Origin: Sanguinoderma infundibulare
Taxonomy: Eukaryota > Basidiomycota > Agaricomycetes > Polyporales > Polyporaceae
DNA: 64,000 bases
Assembly: GCA_032821775.1 (NCBI GenBank)
Contig: JAVLRN010000003.1
Coordinates: forward strand, 3,348,001-3,412,000
Direction of reading: 5' to 3'
Made by a program: the position numbers and the translations under genes. The notes below the pieces were generated by a model. That model saw only the letters and a program-made list of their open reading frames with translations. It did not search any database and had not been told where the DNA came from. Shown piece by piece: positions 55,701-64,000 of the stretch (the stretch's first letter is position 1; the number at the start of each line of letters is the position of its first letter).

Positions 55701-57457
55701 ACTGCACCCTCGAGAACTTCCACCGCCAGAAAGACCTCTCGAGACGACAGGTGCGGTGGCAAGAGTTCTTGTTGCAATACGATTTCACCATTCGATACAT
55801 TAAGGGTGAGGAGAACGTAGTAGCCAACGCTCTCTCACATATCGATATCGAGGCTTCGCCAGTCGACTCTCACATCGTGGCGGCCGTATGCGGTGTGTTG
55901 AACTCGATGGCCTGTCTCGCAGATGTGGCCACAGTGCCCGTCGAACCACAACCTGCGGCGCTCCGCCTCAGTGTCAGCACTGATCCCGGGTGGCTTGACG
56001 CTATACGCACGGGATATGAGTCAGACAAATTCTGTCAGCGTATCCGCACGCTCGTGGGCATGTTGGGGGTCTCTGTTCACGATGGCCTGCTGTACATTGG
56101 AGATCGCCTAGTGGTTCCGAGAATCACCGACGTCTGAGAAGGGCTATTTCGCTGTGCGCACGACGCGCTCAGACACTTTGGGTTTGAGAAGTCGTATGCT
56201 GCCCTCCGGGACGCGTACTACTGGCCCCACATGCGCAAAGAGTTGGAGACCCTTTATATCCCGGGTTGCGATGAATGTCAGCGCAACAAGTCATCAACGC
56301 GTAAACCCGCCGGCCCCTTGCACCCCCTCCCTGTCCCAGAAGCACGCGCGTCATCCATTGCGATCAATTTCGTCGGTCCGCTCCCCGAAGACAAGGGATT
56401 CAACTGCCTGGCCACGGTCACTGATCGTATCAGCAGTGACTACCGTCTCATTGCATGCCGCACGGACACCTCCGCCGATGAGTTCGCCGTCCTCTTCTTC
56501 AACCACTGGTACTGCGAAAATGGCCTACCCGACGACATCGTCTCCGATCGCGACAAACTGTTTACTAGCAAGTTCTGGGCAGCCCTACACAAACTCACCG
56601 GAGTGAAGTTGAAGATGTCCACCGCCTTCCACCCGCAAACAGACGGAGCATCTGAACGCACCAACAAAACGGTTATCCAGGCCTTGCGGTACCACATCTC
56701 ACGGACTCAGCGCGGCTGGGTCCGCGCGCTACCTCGTGTCCGATTTGCGATCATGTCCACTGTGAACGCCAGCACCGGAGTCACCCCCTTCCAGCTACAC
56801 CTCGGTCGCATGCCTCGCATCCTACCCCCCATCCACAACCAACCTCGCCTGGACGTCCCGGACGATGCGGTCATCACACTCGCTGCGCAGATCGCCACCG
56901 CTCTGAACGATGACGTCGCCACCGCACGGGATGCATTACTCGCAGCCAAGCTCGGACAAGCGGCCACCGCGAACAAGCACTGCGCACCCGAGCGTGTTTA
57001 CGACATAGGAGATCGTGTCCTCCTGTCCACCATGCATCGTCGACGGGACTACACACGCCGTGGCGACGGTCGAACAGCCAAATTCATGGTCCGTTTCGAT
57101 GGGCCGTACGAAATCTTGTGCGCACACCCCAAAACTTCCGTATACACCTTGAACCTTCCAGACTCGATGCGTATCTTCCCCACTTTCCATGCCTCCCTAC
57201 TCCGCCCTTTCGTACCTAACGACGATGACCATTTCCCGAGCCGCACATGAAATCGGCCAGGACCTATCGTCACAGAACGCGGCCAGGAGGAGTGGGAAGT
57301 GGATGAGATATTAGACCGCCGACGCCGCAGTCGCGGCTACCAGTATCTTGTCCGATGGACTGGCTACGGTCCTGAGGCAGATTGCTGGCTGCCGGGCAAA
57401 GAGGTCGACGAGCTGGCCGCGCTCGATCGCTTCCTCGAAGCCAACCCCGACTTATAG
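52790..57457 (+). pseudogene. Chromovirus gag-pol reading frame with three in-frame TGA codons
   Basis: The frame is open from 52427, but its first ATG is at 52790 (MPAHADSFAAVF), so the true start is uncertain. Gag core: VNDWQDQCFMFFKDRN and RDWYLNHHQEFDAMPWETFM. A zinc knuckle CX2CX6HX4C lies at about 53513-53560. The aspartic protease has DSA at 53891. The first TGA is at 54578-54580. Reverse transcriptase: PLPRISDILAD, FGLYEWTVMPQGCRNAP, and the catalytic box YLDN (55028-55039) instead of YLDD. RNase H: HEKELLAIVRALQKWR. The second TGA is at 56135-56137. Integrase has the HHCC finger and AFHPQTDGASERTN, with Asn at 56366-56368 where the first catalytic Asp is expected. The third TGA is at 57248-57250. 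The chromodomain WEVDEILDRRRRSRGYQYLV ends at 57457. Probably not active. Confidence 0.92.
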
Positions 57458-57574
57458 TCCATTCCTTTTTTTTCCTGTCATCCTGTCCTTCCGACCCCTT
57501 CGTGATTTTTAGAGACTCACACTTAGCTTTTCCTTTACATACCAGTATCCTTTTTTTTGGAAAACCGGGGAGAG

Positions 57575-57809
57575 TGTAACATCGACCCGCGTCTCTGTTA
57601 CCCATTTCGGATATTTGTACATATTTATACCTATGGTTTATATTCTCGCGCGCCTGCGTATAGGGTCCTCAGTCTCTTCTGACCATATACGCAGGTACGC
57701 AGACTCCTCATGTATTTACTCAGTCTCTTCTGACCATATACGCAGCTTTCTCCTGTCTCTCCTCGGTGTGATCGCATCCGAGTGTTGTCGACCCTAGGGT
57801 CGACTTCCA
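57575..57809 (+). repeat. 3' LTR (235 bp)
   Basis: Same ends as the 5' LTR. A 51-bp insertion repeats the segment CAGTCTCTTCTGACCATATA, so this LTR carries it twice. Same terminal palindrome at 57787-57804. Confidence 0.95.
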
Positions 57810-57814
57810 CAGGG

Positions 57815-58059
57815 TCCAGGACAGCTTGAGGGTATAGTCCGGTGGTCAACAAGATGTGGCCTAGCCGATGCGATCACGCCGGCAGAAGAGAGTATAGTTT
57901 ACATCATGAAACCAGGCGGCAGTGGCTACGCCAGCCAGGCTGTGGTCACGTCGACACAGCCCCCTGGGTCGAACTTGCATCCGCGCTATAGCTTATTAGA
58001 AAAGTTTTATTAATGAATTAGGACGCAAGGATAACCTCAGGGCGGACGTACAGGTCAGT
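57815..58059. other. Right flank of the retrotransposon: continuation of DUF6533 unit D
   Basis: TCCAGGACAGCTTGAGGGTA and the next 25 bp match the 5' flank of units A and B (TCCAGGACAACCTGCGGTTA at about 17142), continuing the copy interrupted at 52211. The rest is unassigned. Confidence 0.6.
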
Positions 58060-58318
58060 GAGGGCTACGACAATGCTCCCGTTAGCAAGATCGGTGTTGT
58101 TGACCAGGATCTATACGAGACTTAAGCACGGATGATAGAGAGGTTCGCTGAAGACTGAACTTAATGGACACAGCGAGAACACGAGGTAAAATGTCTTCAG
58201 GATAAGTAGAATACTGTGTATTTGCTGGGCATAGAGAGAACGAACAGGCGTTTACTTGATTGGGTGGATCCGAGGGTATATATATGCATGCACTGCTGCA
58301 TATCCCACAGACCTGCCC

Positions 58319-59440
58319 ATGTCCAACACACGCCCCCCTACCGACGTGACCGCTATCCCTACCGAAATCTGGCAGCAAGTCCTGGAGCGAGCTTGCGTAG
58401 ACGGGGGATACACAGGCAGATCACTCACTCTTACGTCTAAATTCTTTCATGCCCAAGCATTCGACGTCCGCTTCCATTCCCTTGCGCTCGCCTCCCTGGC
58501 CCAGCTCGCGGGCTTCCTGTCCTTCGTCCGATTGCGCTCCTCGGCCGTCGAATGGATTTACCCCGTCCGCCATCTCTGGCTGTCGTTCCTGGACGAACAG
58601 CTGCGGGTGGAGATGGAGACGAGGAAGTTGTGGGGTGCACAGTTTCTGAGCGCAATGAGAGAATTGCTTCCCTTGGTGGCCCCGACGACGCGCACCCTCG
58701 TCCTCATCCAGGACGACAACCAGCTGCTCCCGTGGTTCGAGTGCAATTTCCCCTCGCTCGAAGAACTCTCCGTGTGGGGAGCGGTGTCAGCAGTCATACC
58801 ATCGCCCTCGGCCATACGCACCCCACCACGCTTCCCTCTTCTGAAGCGGCTCCACTTCATCTCTATGCTCCCCAACCCACGCTTGGCATTGTTCGCGCCC
58901 TCGTCGTGGTTGTCCGCATCCCCAATCACGCATCTCCGTCTCTCAGACGTTAACGAGCGCGATGTGGACACGAATCTCGGGGGCGTAGTTGCGCGCGCTC
59001 TCGGTGTTCCGGCTCCGGTGGGCTTCTTCGCCCGGGTTCCATCCCCGGACGACCCTCCGCTTCCAGATCCGGAACCTCTGCTACGCAGCGAGAATACGAT
59101 CCTTCCGCGCTTGGAGAAGCTCTGGATACACGGGGCGGAAGAGACCCCAGGGCTCTGCGGGTTTTCGATAGCGGATTGGTCTGACGTGTGGTCGTCGATG
59201 CGGAAGCTGGTGAGAACCGTCGAACGCGTGGAGGGGATGTGGGCGTTGCTCATGGAGAGAGGTTGGGAGAAGGAGACGAGATGGGAGCAGAGGCTTCGGG
59301 ATGACTGGGTGGACAGGATGGAAGGAGGTAGGGGCTGTTGGGTTGGGTCGGCACAGGAGGAGAAGGACCTGGAGGGACCGGACAGAGAGGATGCTGCTAA
59401 GTGGATGCATGAGTTGCATCTGCACGGTTTGTACAATTGA
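58319..59440 (+). CDS. F-box-like protein, copy 2
   Basis: Intronless, 373 residues, starting MSNTRPPTDVTAIPTEIWQQ. Closely similar to copy 1 throughout, with the same F-box-like N-terminus and leucine-rich segments. Compared with copy 1 it lacks about 23 residues after FLDEQL (the charged SSLGKENDERKRES region) and about 11 after PSPSA. Both are in-frame losses, and the C-terminus differs (WMHELHLHGLYN). That both copies stay open over more than 370 codons argues that both are, or recently were, under selection. A TATATATG-like element lies about 40 bp upstream of the ATG. Confidence 0.85.
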   Translation: MSNTRPPTDVTAIPTEIWQQVLERACVDGGYTGRSLTLTSKFFHAQAFDVRFHSLALASLAQLAGFLSFVRLRSSAVEWIYPVRHLWLSFLDEQLRVEMETRKLWGAQFLSAMRELLPLVAPTTRTLVLIQDDNQLLPWFECNFPSLEELSVWGAVSAVIPSPSAIRTPPRFPLLKRLHFISMLPNPRLALFAPSSWLSASPITHLRLSDVNERDVDTNLGGVVARALGVPAPVGFFARVPSPDDPPLPDPEPLLRSENTILPRLEKLWIHGAEETPGLCGFSIADWSDVWSSMRKLVRTVERVEGMWALLMERGWEKETRWEQRLRDDWVDRMEGGRGCWVGSAQEEKDLEGPDREDAAKWMHELHLHGLYN

Positions 59441-59701
59441 TGGAACTGGAAAGTCAGTCATATGTATGCGTCGTCGACGTTGCTAGATCTCGTACTTGGC
59501 CCTTGGTTCCCCCTCTGCCCTTCTTCGGTTCTCGACCCCATTCCGCGGTCGAACTGCTGTTGAGGGCGCGCTGGAAGGGAGAGGGCGACGCGTCTGGTCA
59601 GTGGTTGCTGGAAGGAAGATCCTGCAAGATACAGTGACATCATTAACCCACCATAAATTCATAGAGACCCGTCGTGTTCTCCAGGCTTGTCGTCGGCCTA
59701 T

Positions 59702-60245
59702 TGCAGGCCGGGCTCAAATACCCGGGCTTGGGCTCGGCTTTTGGGGGCTCGGGCTCGGCTCAGGCCGGGTCGGGCTCAAGCCCGGGCTTTTGGCCCAAGG
59801 TAACATTTAGCCTGGGTACAGATATTTTAGAATTGATTATGACCTACAGCGGTCCGATATCACTTTTAGCACAGAGTTAATTGGCATAGAAGCGGGACAA
59901 AGTCGAAAAGGCCTCATTGTCGACAAGTGTCGGACACGACTGCCGGTTTTGGAAACTATAGCGCCCGTGTGGCGTCCACTGACGTGTCGCCGTTTCTCAT
60001 GCAAACTCTTCCCTTCTTACAGCAATCCTATGCCGACAAATCCACTGATTATGCGTCTATTATGGGTACCATATGCCCCGACAGGGGTCTTACTGAAGGC
60101 CCAGGCTTGAGGGCCGGGCTCGGGCTTTGCAGGAAGGCAAGCCCGGCCCTCAAGCAAAGCCCACTAGCGGGCCCGGCCGGGCTCAGGCTTTGAGAGCCGG
60201 GTACCCGGGGCTTCCGGGCTTGAAGCCCGGCCTTGCACAACACTA
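59702..60245. mobile_element. 544-bp insertion with GC-rich ends, flanked by GCCTAT repeats
   Basis: Flanked by GCCTAT at 59696-59701 and 60246-60251. Paralogous copy 1 (about 29011-29020, reverse strand) has a single GCCTAT and no insert, showing an empty site. The ends are similar in inverted orientation (TTGCAGGCCGGGCTC on the left; TTGTGCAAGGCCGGGCTTC as the reverse complement of the right). The terminal 120 bp on each side are dense in GGGCTCGGGCTT-type words. The centre is AT-richer and non-coding. Resembles a hAT-type MITE, but the target duplication cannot be fixed at 8 bp. Confidence 0.7.
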
Positions 60246-60361
60246 GCCTATATTGTCGTTTCGACATTGGCACGAATTCACAGGAAGCTTGTCCCGGTAT
60301 ATTGAGCACATCTAAAAGCAAATTGCCATCGAGTTCGAGAGACTTGTGAGAAAGGAGTAGC

Positions 60362-60875
60362 GTGGCCGACCCGACATTCCACTGCATAACGACGGCGCGC
60401 TCCGCATCCGTCCTCCGAGATTATCCCGGCAAGATTTCTTCGACGTTGGATGATACGCTCAGCATCTCTCAACCGCCGCTTGGGTCGCCAGAAGGCGAGG
60501 AGATCAATGGAAAGATCCATTCCATCTCGTTAAGTGCAGGTGTTTTCAGGACCATCCCATTGTAACGCTCAATTAAGCTTTCTAGAATGCGTTGACTTCG
60601 ATGCCCTGCTCTTGCGCTTACCTCCGGTCATTCCAAGTGTATGGACGGATTTTACGCTCACGGAAGTCACGCCGCTCGTGCCCCGCCCCCCATGCCCTCC
60701 AGTCCGCCCTGACCGACACTCTTCGCGCAAATACGGATCGGCTAGTCCGGTCAATCCGGGTGGATTCGTGCGTCGTCTTGACCCACTGCGCGGACGTCGT
60801 TCGCGAAGACTTCAAATGCTGCAGTTCTCTCAACTCCTTCGCTTTCCATCCGCATCCCCATTTCTCCTGTTCTGA
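60362..60875 (+). pseudogene. Coding-like block duplicated with the F-box gene (copy 2)
   Basis: Counterpart of 28265-28763: ADPTFHCITTARSASVLRDY, then GKISSTLDDTLSISQPPLGS, then after a short GT-AG-bounded gap FLECVDFDALLLRLPPVIPS. Small indels relative to copy 1. No start or F-box attached. Family uncertain. Confidence 0.35.
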
Positions 60876-60950
60876 GGGTCCAATTACGGGAGAGCTGCCT
60901 TGCGACTATGCTGCCTTCAATCCGACCTGAAGATTCGACTCGGGACCCGC

Positions 60951-62192
60951 ATTCTGCAGATTGACGGATGCACTCTGTACGCGAATAACCATAGTCGCCG
61001 GTCAGATCCGCGCTACATCCCCACAACCGGATCCACAACCGATATCATGCTGCTGCCACCTTGGTCATGGAGTCTATCAAGACGATGTTTGTTTGGCCTT
61101 GCCATCTACCTTCACTTCACAAGCACGCTCGCTGTCCACTGCCGAGCCCAACCTTCCGCCTCCGTCTTTCTCATTCGTTTCCGTCGCCCGTCCAGGTCCA
61201 GGTTCGGCCCTTTGACATAAAGCGGAGAGAACGCGGCTCGGTTTCTATTGCGACAAGGTCTCAGACGTGACGCCGACTGCTGTGGCCGTGTGGTCAATTG
61301 AACGGATCTTTCGGACGTAGACGTTTCCGGCGATCCCATTCGTGGATCCGTACGCTAGCGCCATAATTGCAACCCAACCGGAATTCCACACACTTCACCG
61401 TTGGACGAGCGTTCGACTTGGCACTAGCTATCTTCGTGCGCTACGTAGCGGTCCTGTACTTTCGTCTCGACGCTCTTTAGCAGCCTGTTCAATATATTCG
61501 TGTGGTGCGCCCGTCCCCGCATCGACGTCGACCCTCGCACATACTGACGGTTCACTTCTAGGGCATTCTATGGAGACATAAGTCGGCCGACCGCCGTTCT
61601 GGACACGGTCTGACTCGACGCGGTCGAACAGCGCCCACTGAACATGCTCGCCGACACATTCACCTCATGATCGGCGTGGGACTGCGGCTCGTCCTCGACC
61701 TCCGCAAGGTGTCCTCGAACGCCACGCTCTCCACACGTCGGGCGCGAGGTCGAGCGCGCGATGGAGGCCATGGCGACCGATCGCTCGCCGTCGCCCATCG
61801 GCTTCCTCACGCGACCCGCGACCGGCCTCGATGTGGATGCGGAAGCCGGACGGGGTCGCGATTTGGGCGTGGGCAGAGAGCGTGCGGGGACATGACATGG
61901 CGGTGGGCCTGCCATCGGACGGCAGGCGCAGATGGACAAGCTACGCCTGGTGTTTTCCGTTTCGAGGGCGACCTTGGGCGTAGGCGTGTGCCCTTGTATT
62001 TATACGGAGCGTTCTATGACAGATGGATTGATCATTGCTTGGCTGCCAGTGCCGGTATCGGCGGAGGACGAGGTGCGTAGGACTGATGTGGCGCATTCCG
62101 GTGGTGTTGCGGTTAGTACAATTGATACAGGCGAGGTGCGATCCTAAGCTAGAGAGGTAAAGTAGTGCACTGTGGTCCGTCGAACACGAACA
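60951..62192. other. Intergenic, nothing recognised
   Basis: Open frames exist (for example minus 61939-61568) but are Arg/Ser/Pro-rich shadows without domain signal. No RNA or repeat seen. Confidence 0.35.
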
Positions 62193-62907
62193 TCAAGGCT
62201 CGTAGCCAGGGGGCGCATCGGATGGAACATCGACCGTGACATAGGTTGTCGACGAGGAAGAGCTTAGTCCCGGGCCGCCGTACGCCGCTGTACGGTAAGA
62301 ACCTTAACACCCTCGACCGCCCACACGCACAGAGAAGACGGGAGAGAGAACTCACGGAGATCGAACTCGTCCTCGGGGTTCGCCCTGCTCTTGTTCACCG
62401 CGCGCTCGCGCGTCTTCTCGAGCCCAGCGGCGAACGACTGGAACGCGTCCTTGTCGCCGCCCTTGCCGAGGCGGAGCTCGACGCGCGCGGGACCGTCGCC
62501 CAGGCCGCCGTTTGGCGCGGGCTTGACCTCGACGACGATGCGCGCGGTGGCGAAGAGGTTGAGGCGGGGAGACTCGGTCTTGACGGAGAGCAGGGAGGTG
62601 TGCAGTGTGTCGAGGGTCTCAAAGCCTTCAGTGGGGCCGTCGGCGACGAGGCTTAGCTGCGATCGGTTGAAGGAATTTGACATTTCGGGGGAGGATGGGG
62701 TAGAGTATGATGTCAGTTCGCTGCGGGGTGTGAGTCGGGCTTTGCACGCACTCGGATGTCTGTGAGGAAGATCTTGCCCTTGCCCTCGAACTTCTTGGAG
62801 GGGAGGGCGACGGTGTACTCGATGTTCTCCACGTTCCGGATCTCGATCTCGTCCTGGAGGGGGGTTGGCGTGCGCATCGGGCTGAGGACGATGGTGTTTA
62901 TGGACAT
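62193..62907 (-). CDS. WBP2-like GRAM-domain protein with C-terminal PPxY
   Basis: Three minus-strand exons (62907-62752, 62656-62356, 62287-62193) give 183 residues. The N-terminus MSINTIVLSPMRTPTPLQDE is followed by a GRAM/PH-like fold: IEIRNVENIEYTVALPS, KFEGKGKIFLTDIRLSLVAD, FETLDTLHTSLLSVKTESPR, ARIVVEVKPAPNGGLGDGPA, and FQSFAAGLEKTRERA as the closing helix. The last exon ends LSSSSSTTYVTVDVPSDAPP followed by GYEP, which supplies a PPGY motif. WBP2-family proteins use PPxY to bind WW domains of Nedd4/Rsp5-type ubiquitin ligases and the GRAM domain to bind lipids. All phases match. The first intron (95 nt) contains a decoy ATG. A role with an Rsp5-like ligase is inference. Confidence 0.88.
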
Positions 62908-63593
62908 CGTGTGCGGTCGTCCGGGTTCGTGAGGGCGGTTTGATTGCTACAAGGCCGTCGAGATCTATACGGATTCAGGATGCGGAGCAGATGATGGTTC
63001 AAGATGGGGGTCGAGGGGGTATATCGCGACGGTGGTATGCACGATGGAGGCAGACGGAAGGCTGTACTGGTCTCAATCTGTTGATGGTGATTTGTTGGAG
63101 GCTCCCAACAGGAGCCTCGAGAAAAGCATCCGCATCAGTCCTCGCCGGTCCAGAGCGGCCCGCCGATGACCTCATTTGAGTCGCTTTTCCGTTCGAGTTC
63201 AAAGTTCTAAGGACTGTTCCCGGGCCCACGTTGTACAATCACCGTGGCTTCCATCGAGCACTTCGCGCAGCTCACATGAAGGTCAAAAGGAGCTACAACC
63301 GAATCGTACTACGGTTGTCACACTGGCATGTACGTGGTCATGGCTTCCATTCGTCTCTATGATACACATATGAACGATAACTCAGTAGCGATAGGACGAG
63401 GTGTACAAAGAAGTGTGTGATGTGGTGCATACGCGACAGCGGTACGAAGATACACAAGAATCCTGATGCTGGCCGCATTACCGGCGACGGCGTTCCCGTC
63501 AGTTGACGGATGTAAAAACGCTCTAGAAATTTTGTCAGCAGTCGTCAACCACGCAGAGAAACGGGGACATACTACCTCGGTCTCCCAATCAAA
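62908..63593. other. Intergenic
   Basis: Upstream of the WBP2-like gene and downstream of the minus-strand gene at the right edge. Nothing recognised. Confidence 0.35.
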
Positions 63594-64000
63594 TCACCAC
63601 TGCGGTTTGAGGGACTTGTGATCGTCGGTCTCGTTCGTCGCGGCGTTCAGAATCTCGATAACCCTCTCGTCATCGCAGCACGCGAGCCACTCGTCGAAGT
63701 TGTAATTTGACCACAACGACGCCACGTCGTCCCAAGCCCCGTGAAGGACGACCTATATCATCCAACCAGAATCCACACCTTCGACTGAGATCGTCCACCA
63801 TCAACCTGGGGGACATCCCCCTTGCGAAGAAGCGGAGCTCCTCGTCCGCGAGTCGTCGAGGTACGCAAAGTCGAGTACGTCGCAGCCGCCAAATTCCTCT
63901 CTGTCCTCCTGGTCAAGAACAAGGCTCAGGTGATGACGACGAGCGTAATCGAGCGCGTATTGACGAGTGAACGGAAAGCCGTAGTAGTAGAGCGGTGGCT
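63594..64000 (-). CDS. 3' part of an unidentified gene (partial)
   Basis: The minus strand has clear coding character at two places: YYYGFPFTRQYALDYARRHH then LSLVLDQEDREEFGGCDVLD (from the right edge to about 63865), and DDVASLWSNYNFDEWLACCD then DERVIEILNAATNETDDHKS, ending LKPQW with TGA at 63596-63594. One or two introns lie between (an AG ending at about 63762 precedes the last exon in phase 0), but the middle could not be joined with certainty. The gene continues beyond the window. Family not recognised. Confidence 0.55.

Larger units (their letters stand above)
52212..57809 (+). mobile_element. Ty3/chromovirus LTR retrotransposon, 5.6 kb, complete but inactivated
   Basis: Bounded by LTRs 52212-52395 and 57575-57809 and by a perfect 5-bp target duplication CAGGG (52207-52211 and 57810-57814). 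The order is gag, protease, reverse transcriptase, RNase H, integrase and chromodomain, so it belongs to the chromovirus clade of Ty3 elements. A purine tract GGAAAACCGGGGAGAG directly precedes the 3' LTR. After the 5' LTR there is a T run and no obvious tRNA-type primer site. The internal coding frame is one frame with three stops. Confidence 0.95.
58060..60950 (+). repeat. Inverted segmental duplication, copy 2 (F-box locus)
   Basis: Inverted counterpart of 28195-30790. Includes a DUF6533 3' fragment (58060-58140, minus), the F-box gene, its 3' flank, a mobile insertion (59702-60245) and the coding-like block at 60362-60875. Confidence 0.85.

Noticed and set aside
61568..61939. 123-codon minus-strand frame
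   Set aside because: Low-complexity Arg/Ser/Pro product in a GC-rich stretch, with no domain or splice partner.

Overview
The window reads as basidiomycete (Agaricomycete) nuclear DNA. Genes are split by many short introns of about 50-70 nt, mostly GT-AG, exons are GC-rich, and the content is typical of mushroom-forming fungi: DUF6533 membrane proteins, F-box, BTB and MYND proteins, and single-pass membrane proteins with a glycine-rich membrane anchor. I rebuilt gene models by joining exons at splice sites that keep the reading frame. All functional calls come from reading protein motifs, with no database search.

Layout. 1-12.6 kb: the tail of an unknown gene, a Band 7/stomatin gene (1999-3537), an APH-family pseudogene, a single-pass membrane protein (5572-7085), a 1032-residue coiled-coil protein (7986-11477) and NEDD8 on the minus strand. 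12.9-18.2 kb: a 694-bp TA-flanked MITE, a second APH-like pseudogene, a DUF6533 gene and a kinase relic. 18.8-27.5 kb is a conserved block: PPIL4-type cyclophilin, a BTB protein, P5C dehydrogenase, a double-BTB protein and a membrane protein. 28-38 kb is rich in duplications: an F-box gene, DUF6533 copies and unrecognised relics. 38.2-49.9 kb is a second conserved block: DNAJC28-like protein, a four-exon small protein, a membrane-anchored ubiquitin protease, a tRNA, Cdc7 kinase, a 71-residue protein and Rrp7. 50-61 kb holds a frameshifted MYND gene, a 9-bp tandem repeat, a complete 5.6-kb Ty3/chromovirus with LTRs and target-site duplication, and an inverted second copy of the F-box locus carrying its own insertion. 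62.2-64 kb: a WBP2-like GRAM protein and the 3' part of an unknown gene.

How it fits together. Two housekeeping blocks (protein folding and splicing, proline catabolism, ubiquitin/NEDD8 biology, DNA replication licensing, rRNA processing) are separated by accessory segments built from repeated duplication of a DUF6533 unit and an F-box unit, into which mobile elements have inserted. The paralogous copies act as internal controls: they expose insertion sites, a 122-bp hairpin, an apparent 2-nt micro-exon and a splice-site loss. The retrotransposon shows decay in which every inactivating change I could identify fits a C-to-T change at CpG.
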